This document shows, piece after piece, positions 36,992 to 48,190 of a DNA stretch of 64,000 nucleotides. Positions within the stretch are counted from its first letter, which is position 1. Each line of letters starts with the position of its first letter. Source of the DNA: Microvirga sp. GTDB lineage: Bacteria > Pseudomonadota > Alphaproteobacteria > Rhizobiales > Beijerinckiaceae. A model generated the notes under the pieces. That model ran no database searches. It saw nothing but the letters and a program-made list of their open reading frames with translations, and was not told the origin of the DNA. The translations under genes were made by a program, and so were the position numbers. Location of the stretch: positions 20,001-84,000 of the forward strand of contig JAKOMT010000004.1 of NCBI GenBank assembly GCA_022241475.1, given 5' to 3'.

Positions 36992-37936
36992 ATGGGACGC
37001 AGCGGCGAGACGGATCATGCGCGCCTGGAGCGGGCGATCGCGGACATCGTGGACGAGGCCGGCCGTGCGACGGAGCGCGGCGAGGCGGATACGCGCTCGG
37101 GCGAACTTGACGTCTCCCGTTTCGGCATCGCGGTCGCGACGTGCGACGGCGTCGTCAGCGTCGGAGGCGACGTCGACGAGGCGTTTCCGATCCAGAGCAT
37201 CTCGAAGGTCTTCGCCCTCGCCCTCGCCCTCGAAGCGGTCGGCGAGGCCTTGTGGAAACGCGTCGGCCGCGAGCCCTCGGGGGATCCGTTCAACTCGATC
37301 GTCGATCTCGAACGGCACGACGGCGTCCCGCGCAATCCCTTCATCAACGCCGGCGCGCTCGTCGTCGCCGACGTGCTTCTGGGGGCGCCTCGCCCGGACG
37401 ACGGAAAACCGCCGGAGCCGGTGCGGCGGCGAATCGCGCAGCGCATCGGATCCACGCCCGATCTCGATTCCTCGGTGCTCGCTTCTCTCGACGAAGGCTA
37501 CGTGAACCGCGCGCTGGCCAATTTGGCGAAGTCTTTCGACAATCTGGAGCATTCCGTCGAAGACGTGATGGAGCTCTATGTCAGGCAATGCGCCGTCCGG
37601 CTCAATTGCCGTCAGCTCGCGCTCGCCGGCCTACCGCTGGCTCAGGCGCAGGCCTCTGGCGTTTCGCTTGACCCTGACGTACGTCGGCGGGCCAAGCGCG
37701 TGAACGCCGTCATGCTCACATGCGGCCAGTATGACGGATCGGGCGAATTCGCCTATCGCGTGGGCATGCCGGCCAAGAGCGGCGTGTCGGGCGCCATCCT
37801 CGCCGTGTCCCCGAAGAACGCCGCGATCGCGGTCTGGTCGCCCGGGCTGGACGAGAACGGCAATTCGGTGCTCGGCGTCATGGCGCTCGAGCGGCTCGCG
37901 GAGGCGATGGACTGGTCGGTGTTCGGAGGCGTCTGA
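36992..37936 (+). CDS. glsA: Glutaminase A
   Basis: A 314-residue serine-dependent beta-lactamase-fold glutaminase that converts glutamine to glutamate and ammonia in the cytoplasm. The catalytic Ser69 and Lys72 lie in PIQSISKVF. NPFINAGALVVADVL, VMLTCGQYDGSGEFAYRVG and MPAKSGVSGAI are the other conserved blocks. Length matches E. coli YbaS (310). It is a single gene preceded by GAGGAGA. Confidence 0.93.
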   Translation: MGRSGETDHARLERAIADIVDEAGRATERGEADTRSGELDVSRFGIAVATCDGVVSVGGDVDEAFPIQSISKVFALALALEAVGEALWKRVGREPSGDPFNSIVDLERHDGVPRNPFINAGALVVADVLLGAPRPDDGKPPEPVRRRIAQRIGSTPDLDSSVLASLDEGYVNRALANLAKSFDNLEHSVEDVMELYVRQCAVRLNCRQLALAGLPLAQAQASGVSLDPDVRRRAKRVNAVMLTCGQYDGSGEFAYRVGMPAKSGVSGAILAVSPKNAAIAVWSPGLDENGNSVLGVMALERLAEAMDWSVFGGV

Positions 37937-37967
37937 GCGAGGCCGCTCGCCGTCAGGCGACCTGCGT

Positions 37968-38987
37968 CTACGGGGCGAGGGGGAACGTCACGTGCGCCGT
38001 GGCGCCGCCCTCGCTGGTCCAGACGATCTCGCCGCCGAGCTGACGCGCGAGGCTCGCCACGATCTGCGTGCCGAGCCCCGTCGGAGGCGCTCCGGCGAAG
38101 TCGTCCGGCAAGCCCCGCCCGTTGTCGGAGACCTTGAGCGTCAGGCGCGACTGTTCGTCGGCGCACAGGGAGATGACGATCTCGCCGCCCCGGCGCCCGG
38201 CGTCGAAGGCGTGCTTGAGCGCGTTCGTCACCAGCTCCGACACGAGCAGCGACAGGGTCGTCAGGCGAGAGACGTCGAGATCGAACCGTCCTGCTTCGAC
38301 CCGGGTCGAGATGTCCCGGCCGGAGGCGCTGACGAGATCGCGGGAGAATTCCTCAAGATAGCGCGGCAGATCGCTGACCGCGCTCGTCGGATCGTAGAGC
38401 CGACGATGGATCCGCGCCATCGTGGCGAGCCGGTCGCGCGCGTCGTCGAGGGCGATGGCCGTCGGCGATCCCTTCCCGGCCCGTCGACCCTGCAGCGCGA
38501 GCACGCTGGAGACAATGGCGAGATTGTTGGCGACGCGGTGCTGCAATTCCTGAAACAGGACGCGCCTCTGCTCGGCGAGCCGGGCGCTTTCGCGCCGCTC
38601 TTGCTGCAGACGGTCGAGGCTGACCTCCATCATGTGAATGAGCATGATCTCGACGACGACCACCAGCAGGTAAAAGCCGAGGGCGAGCCAGGTCGACGGC
38701 CAGATCATCGCGAAGGAATATTCTGGAGCGATGAAGAAGTACCACGAGGCGACCCCGCTGACGGCCGCCGTCCAGATTCCGGCGCGCACCCCGCCCACGA
38801 AGGTCGTGAGGACCACGATCGGAAAGAACGTTACGTAAGGATAGCCCACGAGGTGATCGTCGACGGCGAGGCGAACGACGAGCGCGATTGCGAACCCTAC
38901 GGCCCCGAACAGATAGCCGAACCACCCGAGTCTCCGCAGGCGCTGGGTCTTCTCGAAAAGTCGGAGCAGGATCGTGGCGGGGAGCAG
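37968..38987 (-). CDS. Membrane sensor histidine kinase (DUF4118, HisKA_2 type), unusual start
   Basis: A sensor kinase with an N-terminal DUF4118-like membrane domain of four helices, a coiled linker (LDRLQQERRESARLAEQRR), a HisKA_2 phosphoacceptor box (FQELQHRVANNLAIVSSVL) and an HATPase domain with SELVTNALKHAF, DNGRGLP and GLGTQIV. The first standard start in frame is GTG 38849, but coding similarity, including a whole helix (LFGAVGFAIALVV), continues upstream to an in-frame TAG near 39053. CTG at 38987 has AAAAGG nine bases before it and gives 339 residues. I use it with caution. Alternatives are GTG 38849 (294 codons with stop) or an indel. The cognate regulator is not adjacent. Confidence 0.7.
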   Translation of the reverse strand: MLPATILLRLFEKTQRLRRLGWFGYLFGAVGFAIALVVRLAVDDHLVGYPYVTFFPIVVLTTFVGGVRAGIWTAAVSGVASWYFFIAPEYSFAMIWPSTWLALGFYLLVVVVEIMLIHMMEVSLDRLQQERRESARLAEQRRVLFQELQHRVANNLAIVSSVLALQGRRAGKGSPTAIALDDARDRLATMARIHRRLYDPTSAVSDLPRYLEEFSRDLVSASGRDISTRVEAGRFDLDVSRLTTLSLLVSELVTNALKHAFDAGRRGGEIVISLCADEQSRLTLKVSDNGRGLPDDFAGAPPTGLGTQIVASLARQLGGEIVWTSEGGATAHVTFPLAP

Positions 38988-39177
38988 GAGCGTGGTCCTT
39001 TTCGGCGGCGCCTCGGGCGTGCGGAGGCGTCCGCGGTCGTTCCGGAGGCGGTTCTATGCTTGTCCTATATCTACGCGCACGCTACGTCTGCGCACAAGTG
39101 GACATAGAGGACGAAGATTGTTGCAGGCGAAAGCGTTCTGATCTAGCAAACGTCTGAAATCGGGTGGAGCGAAAGTC

Positions 39178-39924
39178 ATGCCACGGCGCTCATGCGAGAA
39201 GGTCTGGGAAGCCGACGACGTGCACGACAGCAATCTGCTGCGCATGTTGAGCGTGAGCGACCGCGCGACGCTGGCGCCCATCCTCGAACAATGTGAGTTC
39301 GCGAGCGGCGACGTCCTCGCCGAGGCCGGCGACGACGTCTCCCACGTCTATTTTCCGTGCGGCGCGAGTCTGGTTTCGTTCGTCGTCCTGCTCGATTGCG
39401 GCCGGACCTTCGAGACGATCATGGTCGGGCGCGAGGGCGCGGTCGGCGGAATCGTCAATCAGGGGCGGCTGCCGGCATACGCGAGGGCGGTCGTGCAGTT
39501 CGGCGGCCCGTTCCTGCGGGCCGAGACGTCGGCGATGGAGGCGGTCAAGGAACGTACGCCGGGTCTGCGCCACTTCTTCGCCCGCTACGCCGATTGCATG
39601 CTGGCGCAGGTCTTCCAGTCCGTCGCCTGCAATGCGGGCCACACCATCGAACAGCGCGCCGCCAAGTGGCTCGTCGCCGCCATGGAGCGAACCGGCGATC
39701 ACGTCGTACCGCTGACTCAGGAACGGCTCGCCAGCATGCTGGGCGTGGGGCGGAGCTATGTCAGCCGCGTGCTTCGGGAGTTGCGGCAGGAGAACATCCT
39801 CGCCACGCGGCGCGGCGCGCTCGTCGTGCGCAACCGTCGTGCGCTGGAAGCGAAATCGTGCAATTGCAACGAGTCGGTCAAGCGTCACTTCGATACGGTG
39901 CTGGCCGGCGTCTACCCGCACTGA
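39178..39924 (+). CDS. Crp/Fnr-family transcriptional regulator
   Basis: A 248-residue regulator. Residues 20-130 form a cNMP-binding-type beta-roll (SGDVLAEAGDDVSHVYFPCGASL) in which the cAMP-contact arginine-serine pair is not evident. A dimerisation helix follows (about 135-165), then a winged helix (LTQERLASMLGVGRSYVSRVLRELR, about 180-204). There is no FNR-type N-terminal cysteine cluster. The C-terminus has CNCNESVKRHFDTVL, common in Rhizobiales paralogues of unknown ligand. It diverges from the sensor kinase gene and could be functionally linked to it. Confidence 0.85.
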   Translation: MPRRSCEKVWEADDVHDSNLLRMLSVSDRATLAPILEQCEFASGDVLAEAGDDVSHVYFPCGASLVSFVVLLDCGRTFETIMVGREGAVGGIVNQGRLPAYARAVVQFGGPFLRAETSAMEAVKERTPGLRHFFARYADCMLAQVFQSVACNAGHTIEQRAAKWLVAAMERTGDHVVPLTQERLASMLGVGRSYVSRVLRELRQENILATRRGALVVRNRRALEAKSCNCNESVKRHFDTVLAGVYPH

Positions 39925-39931
39925 GCTCCGA

Positions 39932-41785
39932 CTAAAGTTCGTCGTCCTCGGGTTCGACGATCTCCGCGACGGGTCCGGCCTCGGCGTCTCCCGGCTCGAG
40001 CGGGGCCGCGTCGTCCCCGGGGCGCTCGCGCACGTCCACGATCCTTGCGCCGGGAAACGCGTCGAGCACGCTGCGAACGAGGGGATGCCCGGCCGCGCCC
40101 TCGCGACGGTCGCGCGCGAGAGCCTCCGCGCGCTCGTGGAGCGTCGGTTCGCCGGGCTGCGAGGAGAGCGCCACGATCCAGCGCCGGCCCGTCCATTCGG
40201 CGAGGACGCGCGCGAGATCGGCGGCGAGATTGCGGCTGGCGCCGTCCGCGAGGGCGAATTCGAGCTGTCCGTCCTCGAAGCGCACGAGACGCACGTCGCG
40301 CTCGAGCGCCGCCTTCATCACGATGTCGCGCCGCTCGCCCGCGAGCGCGACGAGATCCTCGAAGCGAGCGAGCCGCAGCGCCTGTGGCGCGGACGGCGCG
40401 GGGGCGGGCGCGGCGCGGGCGGGGGCCGCCTCGCTCGAAACCAGAATCGGTCCCCCGGCCCCGGACGCCGCCCGGGCGCGCGGCGCGCCGCCGGGATCGC
40501 CGGGCGCGTCGGCGCGTGGGGCCGTGGGCGGGCGGGAAGCGCCCTCGGCGAGCATCTTCAGGGCCTCGTCGGGTGTCGGCAGGTCGGCGGCGTAGGCCAG
40601 GCGCACGAGCGCCATCTCGGCCGCGGCGATCGGCCGGCTCGCGGCCTCGACCTCCGCGACGCCCTTGAGCAGGATCTGCCACGAACGCGACAGCGCGCGC
40701 ACGGAGAGGCCCTGCGCGAACTCCATGCCGCGCTTGCGCTCCGCCTCGGTGAGAGAGGGGTCCTGCGCGGTGTCCGGCGCGAGCTTGAGGCGCGTCGTCA
40801 GATGCGTGAACGTGGCGAGCTCGCGCAACACCGCGGCTGGATCGGCGCCGGCGGCGTATTGCTCGCCGAGCAGCGCGAAGGCGGAGGGCACGTCGCCGCG
40901 CATCACCGCCTCGAACAGATCGATCACGCGCGCGCGGTCCGCCAGACCCAGCATGTCGCGAACCGTCTCGGGCGACACGGCGCCGGCGCCGTGCGAGATG
41001 GCCTGGTCGAGAAGCGAGAGCGAATCGCGAACCGAGCCCTCCGCCGCGCGCGCGATGGCCTTGAGCGCCTCGGGGTCGGCGTCGACCGTCTCCAGCGCGC
41101 AGATTCGCGAGAGATGGGCGACGAGCCTGTCCGCCTCGACGCGGCGCAGGTCGAAACGCTGGCAGCGCGACAGGATGGTGACGGGCACCTTGTGGATGTC
41201 GGTGGTGGCGAAGATGAACTTCGCGTGCGGCGGCGGCTCCTCGAGCGTCTTCAGAAAGGCGTTGAACGCCCCCGTCGAGAGCATGTGGACTTCGTCGACG
41301 ATGTAGACCTTGTAGCGCGCCGAAACGGGAGAATAGCGCACGGCGTCGTTGATCTGGCGGACGTTCTCGACGCCGTTGTTGGAGGCCGCGTCGATCTCCA
41401 TCACGTCGATGTGCCGGCCCTCAATGATCGCCTCGCAATGCTCGCCGGGCTCGGCCAGCTCGATCGTCGGCCCGCCGGTCCAGCCGGGGCGGCTGTAATT
41501 CAGGCCGCGCGCGAGGATGCGCGCCGTCGTGGTCTTGCCGACCCCGCGCACGCCGGTCAGCATCCAGGCCTGCGGAATGCGCCCGGTCCCGAACGCGTTC
41601 GAAATGGTGCGCACCATCGCTTCCTGGCCGATCAGGTCGGTGAAGTCGCGAGGGCGGTATTTTCGGGCGAGGACGCGATAGCCGGCGTCGGGGCGGGCCG
41701 AGGGAGACGCGTCGAAGCCGGAGAAGCCCGGCTCGTCCGGCGAATCGTCCGCGGAAGGGGGGGCGCCGGGCGTGACGTCGTTCAT
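39932..41785 (-). CDS. dnaX: DNA polymerase III tau/gamma subunit
   Basis: A 617-residue clamp-loader ATPase. RKYRPRDFTDLIGQE (about 41-55) opens the AAA+ domain. Walker A is TGVRGVGKTTTARIL (77-91), and Walker B/sensor blocks YIVDEVHMLSTGAFNAFLKTLEEPP are intact. The usual four-cysteine zinc knuckle after Walker A is reduced to one Cys (GEHCEAIIEGRH), as seen in Rhizobiales. Long Ala/Pro-rich and acidic C-terminal regions make tau. The SRP RNA gene lies directly upstream. Confidence 0.95.
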   Translation of the reverse strand: MNDVTPGAPPSADDSPDEPGFSGFDASPSARPDAGYRVLARKYRPRDFTDLIGQEAMVRTISNAFGTGRIPQAWMLTGVRGVGKTTTARILARGLNYSRPGWTGGPTIELAEPGEHCEAIIEGRHIDVMEIDAASNNGVENVRQINDAVRYSPVSARYKVYIVDEVHMLSTGAFNAFLKTLEEPPPHAKFIFATTDIHKVPVTILSRCQRFDLRRVEADRLVAHLSRICALETVDADPEALKAIARAAEGSVRDSLSLLDQAISHGAGAVSPETVRDMLGLADRARVIDLFEAVMRGDVPSAFALLGEQYAAGADPAAVLRELATFTHLTTRLKLAPDTAQDPSLTEAERKRGMEFAQGLSVRALSRSWQILLKGVAEVEAASRPIAAAEMALVRLAYAADLPTPDEALKMLAEGASRPPTAPRADAPGDPGGAPRARAASGAGGPILVSSEAAPARAAPAPAPSAPQALRLARFEDLVALAGERRDIVMKAALERDVRLVRFEDGQLEFALADGASRNLAADLARVLAEWTGRRWIVALSSQPGEPTLHERAEALARDRREGAAGHPLVRSVLDAFPGARIVDVRERPGDDAAPLEPGDAEAGPVAEIVEPEDDEL

Positions 41786-41866
41786 GAGCCTCTGGACTGT
41801 GAGAGTCCCGGACCGGCGGTCGCGCCGGGTTCCTCAAAAACCCGCGACGGCGGTCGGAAGAACGGT

Positions 41867-41960
41867 GGGAGGCCGGACAAAGACCCGCTCGGTCTCGTTG
41901 GGGCTGCTTCCTTCCGGACCTGACCCGGTTAGCGAGTGAAACGTCCCTCGCCAACCTCCC
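41867..41960 (-). ncRNA. ffs: Signal recognition particle RNA (4.5S-like)
   Basis: The minus strand carries the universally conserved SRP apical core, GGTCAGGTCCGGAAGGAAGC (domain IV, Ffh-binding, GGAA tetraloop). It is flanked by paired arms and closed by GGGAGG (41955-41960) with CCTCCC (41867-41872), giving a 94-base hairpin. Ends are set from this closing stem. A position just upstream of dnaX is common in alphaproteobacteria. Confidence 0.93.
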
Positions 41961-42140
41961 GCCCGCTATATGACCGTTCGCGGCGGCGATGGCAAGATCG
42001 AGGAGTTTGAAGAACGATGCGTTTGAAGATCGATACGATTGAAGACCGATGCGTCTCGCGTGCGCCCGCAACCGGATTCGGCGTTGGAGCCCCTTCGCGG
42101 CGGGCGGGCCGCGTGTATAAGGCGGGACGGGAGAAGCGCC

Positions 42141-42827
42141 GTGAAGCTCGTGATCTTCGACGTCGACGGGACGCTCGTCGACAGCCAGGACGTCATCGTG
42201 GAGGCGCAGGCCCGGGCCTTCCGCGCGCACGGGCTCGAACCGCCCCGCCGCGAGCGCTCGCTGTCCATCGTCGGGCTCTCCCTGCGCGAGGCCTTCGTCG
42301 CGCTAGCGGGCGAGGCTGGACCCGTCGACGGGCTCGTCGAGAGCTACAAGCGCGCCTTTCAGGATCTGCGGTTCGACCCGCGCTACGATCCGCCGGTCTA
42401 TCCCGGCGCCCTCGCGGCGCTGTCGCGCCTGTCCCGCCGCGCGGACGTCTCGCTCGCGATCGCGACCGGCAAGAGCCGGCGCGGCGTCGCGCACTTCCTG
42501 GAGCGCCATCGTCTGGAGGGGCTGTTCGCGAGCATCCAGACGGCCGACGACGCGCCGTCGAAGCCTCATCCCGGCATGATCCTGCGAGCGATGGCGGAAA
42601 CGGGGATCGGGCCGGGCGACGCGGCGATGATCGGCGACACGACCTACGACATGGAGATGGCGGCGGCCGCCGGAGCCACGGGCATCGGCGTCGCATGGGG
42701 CTATCATGCCGAACCCAGATTGCGCGACGCCGGCGCGGCGACCGTGATCGCGCGCTTCCGCGAACTCGATCGGGCGCTCGAAGCGGCGTTCGCCACGCCC
42801 GTTGCGCCGGCCGGCGAAGACGCCTAG
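42141..42827 (+). CDS. HAD-superfamily hydrolase (phosphoglycolate-phosphatase-like)
   Basis: A 228-residue HAD phosphatase. Motif I is [12 protein letters not shown] (4-15), motif II is IATGKSRRG, motif III lies around KPHPGMIL, and motif IV is [16 protein letters not shown]. The helical cap between residues 17 and 90 is of the C1 type, as in Gph, YrfG and beta-phosphoglucomutase, so the substrate is not fixed. Start is GTG at 42141 with GGGAGA six bases upstream. The frame is open further upstream without a ribosome site. The next gene is ATP12, as in many Rhizobiales. Confidence 0.88.
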   Translation: MKLVIFDVDGTLVDSQDVIVEAQARAFRAHGLEPPRRERSLSIVGLSLREAFVALAGEAGPVDGLVESYKRAFQDLRFDPRYDPPVYPGALAALSRLSRRADVSLAIATGKSRRGVAHFLERHRLEGLFASIQTADDAPSKPHPGMILRAMAETGIGPGDAAMIGDTTYDMEMAAAAGATGIGVAWGYHAEPRLRDAGAATVIARFRELDRALEAAFATPVAPAGEDA

Positions 42828-42836
42828 ATCGGGCGC

Positions 42837-43643
42837 ATGAGCGACGATCCGAGCGACGACATCTTCAACCCGCCCCCCGCCGACGACGCGGCGCGGCGAG
42901 ACCCGCAGGCGGCGGCGCGGCGGGACATGCGCAGCCCCGCGACGCGGCGCTTCTACGAGCGCGCCTCGGCGGCCCCGGTCGAGGGCGGCTTCGCGCTGAC
43001 CCTCGACGGCCGCCCCGCGCGCACGCCCGGCCGCAAGCCTCTCGCTGCGCCGACGCGCGCGCTGGGCGAGGCGCTCGCGCGGGAATGGGAGGCGCAAGGG
43101 GAGACCATCGACCCCGCCTCCATGCCGCTGACCCGTATCGCCAATTCCGCCATCGACGGCGTTTCCGATCAGCGCGAGTCGGTGCTCGCCGAGATCGCGA
43201 AATACGCGGGCTCGGATCTCGTCTGCTATCGCGCCGGCGAGCCCGAGCGCCTCGTCGCCGCGCAGAACGAAGCCTGGGAGCCGGTGCTCGCCTTCGCCCA
43301 AGAGCGCCTCGGCGCCCGCTTCGCGCTGGCCGAGGGCGTGATGTTCGTGGCCCAGCCGCCCGACGCGATCGCCGCCGTCGAGGCGCGGCTCGCGCGCGAG
43401 ACCTGCGCCTTCCGCATCGCCGCGCTCCACGTCGTGACGACGCTGACCGGCTCCGCCCTGATCGCGATCGCGCTCGCCGACGGGGCGCTCGACGGCGAGG
43501 CCGCGTGGCGCGCCGCGCATGTCGACGAACTCGCGCAGGAGAGCGTCTGGGGCGAGGACGCGGAGGCGCTCGCGCGCCGCGCCGCGCGCAAGCGCGAATT
43601 CGACGCCGCGCTCGCGGTCCTGGCGCTCGCCGGCGCGGACTGA
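42837..43643 (+). CDS. ATP12-family F1-ATPase assembly chaperone
   Basis: A 268-residue protein of the ATP12 family, which in mitochondria binds the F1 alpha subunit before assembly. Bacterial members are restricted mostly to alphaproteobacteria. The core begins at [29 protein letters not shown] (about 37) and includes [22 protein letters not shown] and [16 protein letters not shown]. The first 30 residues are acidic/Pro-rich and variable. The C-terminal [14 protein letters not shown] matches the family end. It follows the HAD gene by nine bases. Confidence 0.88.
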   Translation: MSDDPSDDIFNPPPADDAARRDPQAAARRDMRSPATRRFYERASAAPVEGGFALTLDGRPARTPGRKPLAAPTRALGEALAREWEAQGETIDPASMPLTRIANSAIDGVSDQRESVLAEIAKYAGSDLVCYRAGEPERLVAAQNEAWEPVLAFAQERLGARFALAEGVMFVAQPPDAIAAVEARLARETCAFRIAALHVVTTLTGSALIAIALADGALDGEAAWRAAHVDELAQESVWGEDAEALARRAARKREFDAALAVLALAGAD

Positions 43644-43783
43644 GGCCAAGCGCCTCGGAAAGGGCTTTTGCCGGCGTCCCGTTTCGGCTAAGGCTTGCCG
43701 CCGGTTGCATTCTGGCGACGATTTCCCGTGGCGGCTCGCACGCCGACGGTCCGGATCCATCCTTGTCGGGGGACGTTTCGATC

Positions 43784-45316
<1,533 letters not shown>

Positions 45317-45403
45317 GGGAAGCGGGACGTTCGGTCGGACGGCTGGCGATCGACCGCTCAGTCTGATTGAGTGATCGGCCAACCCGTCCCGCGGAGGAGA
45401 CGC

Positions 45404-45661
45404 ATGAGCAAGACCGGAACCGGCGAGGACATCGCCGCCATGCCCTTCGAACAGGCGCTTCACGAACTGGAGGCGATCGTCGGCCAGCTCGAGAAGGGCT
45501 CCGTGCCGCTCGAGGATTCGATCCGCATCTACGAGCGCGGCGAAGCGCTCAAGAGCCATTGCGAGCGCCTGCTGCGCCAGGCCGAGGCTCGGATCGAGAA
45601 GATCAACCTCTCGGCGTCGGGCGAAGCCGTGGGCGCCGCGCCCTTCGACCCGGAGGCGTGA
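45404..45661 (+). CDS. xseB: Exodeoxyribonuclease VII small subunit
   Basis: An 85-residue helical subunit of exonuclease [35 protein letters not shown] (about 15-45) is the diagnostic segment. The ATG at 45404 has GGAGGAG seven bases upstream. It lies alone between the carboxylase and CoA-transferase genes. The large subunit XseA is not in the window. Confidence 0.93.
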   Translation: MSKTGTGEDIAAMPFEQALHELEAIVGQLEKGSVPLEDSIRIYERGEALKSHCERLLRQAEARIEKINLSASGEAVGAAPFDPEA

Positions 45662-45794
45662 ACCGGCTCCTCGCGAGCGCCGTCTTGAGCGCCGTCTGGG
45701 CGAAACGCCGCATCCCGATCGGATCGACGCGCCGTTTATGAGCGGGCGCGGCGATGCTAGTGCGAATTCAGTCGCGGATTTCGGGAGGCGAGCC

Positions 45795-47006
45795 TTGGGC
45801 CAGACTGACGACGATCGGACAGCCGGCGATGCGGGCAAGCCGCTGAGGGGGATCAAGGTCCTCGAACTCGCGCGCATCCTCGCCGGACCCTGGATCGGCC
45901 AGACCCTCGCCGATCTCGGCGCCGACGTCGTCAAGGTCGAGCGCCCCGGCTCGGGGGACGACACGCGCGGCTGGGGCCCGCCCTTCGTCGAGGGCGCTGG
46001 CGACGAGCATCTCGACGCCGCCTATTTTCACTCCTGCAACAGGGGCAAGCGCTCGGTCGCGCTCGATTTCGAGACCCCGGAGGGTCGCGACGCGATCCTC
46101 CGCATGGCGGCCAAGGCCGATATCCTGATCGAGAACTTCAAGGTCGGCGGCCTGAAGAAATACGGGCTCGACTACGAGAGCCTGCGCGCGGTCAATCCGC
46201 GCCTGATCTGCTGCTCGATCTCGGGCTTCGGGCAGGACGGCCCCTATGCGGCGCGGGCCGGCTACGATTTCCTGGTGCAGGGCATGTCCGGCATCATGGA
46301 TCTCACGGGCGATCCCGCCGGCGAGCCGCAGAAGATCGGCGTCGCCTTCGCCGACATCTTCACCGGGCTCTACGGGGTGATCGGGATCATGGCGGCCTTG
46401 CGCCGGCGCGACGAGACGGGCGTGGGCGGACATGTGGACATGTCCCTGTTCGACAGCATGACCGGCGTGCTCGCCAACCAGGCCATGAACTTCCTCGTCT
46501 CGGGCAAGGCGCCGACACGCATGGGCAACGCCCATCCCAACATCGTGCCCTATCAGGTGTTTCCGACGAGCGACGGGCATATCATCATCGCCATCGGCAA
46601 TGGCGGGCAGTTCCGCAAGCTCGTCGAGACGCTCGGCGCGCCGGAGCTCGCCGCCGACGCGCGTTTCGCCACCAATGAGTCGCGCGTGCGCCATCGCGAG
46701 ACGCTCGTGGCGATCCTCGCCGATCTGACCCGCCGCTTCACGCGCGACGGCCTGCTCGCGGCGCTGGAGCCGCTTGCGGTGCCCGCCGCGCCGATCAACA
46801 CCGTCGCCGACGTCTTCTCCGATCCGCAGATCATCGCGCGCGGCATGAAGGTCGATCTGCCCTGCCCGACGGCGAAGGGCGGAAGCGTGCCGTCCGTCGC
46901 CTCGCCGATGGTGCTCGACGGCGAGCGGCTGACGTCGTCGCGGCCCTCGCCGCGCCTCGGCGAACATACCGATGAGGTGCTGTCCGATCCGGACTGGGGC
47001 GGCTGA
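45795..47006 (+). CDS. CaiB/BaiF (class III) CoA-transferase
   Basis: A 403-residue family III CoA-transferase that moves CoA between organic acids. The N-terminus PLRGIKVLELARILAGPWIGQTLADLGADVVKVE is the family signature. The catalytic aspartate lies in GYDFLVQGMSGIMDLTG (first Asp). RMGNAHPNIVPYQVF is also typical. TTG at 45795 is chosen because GGGAGG lies six bases upstream. An ATG at 45738 would add 19 residues without a ribosome site. The substrate (formyl, succinyl, mesaconyl or other) is not resolvable. Confidence 0.88.
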   Translation: MGQTDDDRTAGDAGKPLRGIKVLELARILAGPWIGQTLADLGADVVKVERPGSGDDTRGWGPPFVEGAGDEHLDAAYFHSCNRGKRSVALDFETPEGRDAILRMAAKADILIENFKVGGLKKYGLDYESLRAVNPRLICCSISGFGQDGPYAARAGYDFLVQGMSGIMDLTGDPAGEPQKIGVAFADIFTGLYGVIGIMAALRRRDETGVGGHVDMSLFDSMTGVLANQAMNFLVSGKAPTRMGNAHPNIVPYQVFPTSDGHIIIAIGNGGQFRKLVETLGAPELAADARFATNESRVRHRETLVAILADLTRRFTRDGLLAALEPLAVPAAPINTVADVFSDPQIIARGMKVDLPCPTAKGGSVPSVASPMVLDGERLTSSRPSPRLGEHTDEVLSDPDWGG

Positions 47007-47020
47007 GGTTGGTCGCGGCG

Positions 47021-48190
47021 TCAGACGTCCGCGCTGCGTAGCGCGGCGTCGAGGTCGTCGTAGAGATCGCCCGCGTCCTCGATCCCCACCGAGAGCCGCA
47101 ACAGATCGTCGGGGCACGGCGTGCCGGGGCCTTCGATCGAGGCGCGGTGCTCGATCAGACTCTCCACGCCACCGAGCGAGGTGGCCCGCTTCCACAACCG
47201 CACCCGCGCCGCGGCGCCGATCGCCGCCTGCGCCCCGCCCGCGACGCGGATCGAGAGCATGTAACCGAATCCTCCCTCCATCTGGCGCGCGGCGATCGCG
47301 TGGCCGGCATGGCCGGGCAGGCCCGGATACAGGACGCCCGAGACGAGCGGATGCTCCGAAAAGCGCCGGGCGAGAATCATCGCGCCGGCGCATTGGCGTT
47401 CGACCCGCAGATGCAGGGTGCGCAGCCCGCGGATCAGGAGATAGGCCTCGAACGGCCCGATGATCGCGCCCTCGCTCTTGCGGATCGAAACGATCCGCCG
47501 CCAGAACGCGTCGTCCACGGCGCCGGCCAGCGCGCCGGCGATGACGTCGGAATGCCCGTTCAGGATCTTCGTGGCCGAATGCATGACGATGTCGGCGCCG
47601 AGCGCGATCGGCCGCGTAAGAACGGGCGAGGCGCAGGTCGAGTCGACCGCGAGACGCGCGCCCGCTCCGTGCGCGATCTCGGCCGCTGCGGCGATGTCGA
47701 CGACGTCCCAGAGCGGATTGGCCGGCGTCTCGATCCAGACGAGCTTGGTCGCGCCCGGCCGCACGGCCGCGCGGAGGGCGTCGAGGTCCGTCGCGTCGAC
47801 GAAATCGACGGCGATCCCCCAGCGCGCGCCCTCGGTCGCCAGCCAGTTGCGCAGCGCCCAGTACATCACCGTCGGGGCGACGACGTGGTCGCCCGGATCG
47901 AGCGCGCGAAACACCGTGGTCGCCGCCGCCATGCCCGACGCGAACAGCAGCGCGCCGGCGGGCGCCTCCTCCAGCATGGCGAGGATCTCTTCAGCTTCGC
48001 GCGTCGTCGCGTTGTCCGGGCGGCCATAGACGTAGCCCGAGGAATAGGCGTTGTCGGCGTCGCGGATATAGGTCGTGGCCACGTGAATCGGCGGAACGAC
48101 GCCGCCCGTCTCGGGCTCGATCCGCCCCATGGCCTGCACGGCGCGGCTTCTTCTGGAAAAAGCGTCCTGAGACATTACCTTGATCCGCAT
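47021..48190 (-). CDS. PLP-dependent trans-sulfuration enzyme (cystathionine lyase/synthase family)
   Basis: A 389-residue Cys/Met-metabolism PLP enzyme. The cofactor lysine lies in HSATKILNGHSDVIAG (about residue 206). YSSGYVYGRPDNATTREAE, LFASGMAAATTVF and WIETPANPLWDVVD are conserved family blocks. MetB, MetC, MetZ and methionine gamma-lyase share these motifs, so the exact reaction is open. Two nearby ATGs (48190 and 48175) are possible. The outer one has GGGAGA about 11 bases upstream. No SAM-riboswitch-like leader is seen in the 64-bp upstream gap. Confidence 0.88.
   Translation of the reverse strand: MRIKVMSQDAFSRRSRAVQAMGRIEPETGGVVPPIHVATTYIRDADNAYSSGYVYGRPDNATTREAEEILAMLEEAPAGALLFASGMAAATTVFRALDPGDHVVAPTVMYWALRNWLATEGARWGIAVDFVDATDLDALRAAVRPGATKLVWIETPANPLWDVVDIAAAAEIAHGAGARLAVDSTCASPVLTRPIALGADIVMHSATKILNGHSDVIAGALAGAVDDAFWRRIVSIRKSEGAIIGPFEAYLLIRGLRTLHLRVERQCAGAMILARRFSEHPLVSGVLYPGLPGHAGHAIAARQMEGGFGYMLSIRVAGGAQAAIGAAARVRLWKRATSLGGVESLIEHRASIEGPGTPCPDDLLRLSVGIEDAGDLYDDLDAALRSADV

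Noticed and set aside
41946..42140. Extended N-terminus of the HAD hydrolase from 42039
   Set aside because: The HAD fold starts at the GTG at 42141 ([10 protein letters not shown]), which has a good ribosome site.
42017..43783. Open frame of 1,099 codons whose 5' part would add nearly 600 residues to the PccB-type protein
   Set aside because: The added part is Arg/Ala/Gly-rich antisense-like sequence overlapping two real genes in another frame. Homology begins at the ATG at 43784.
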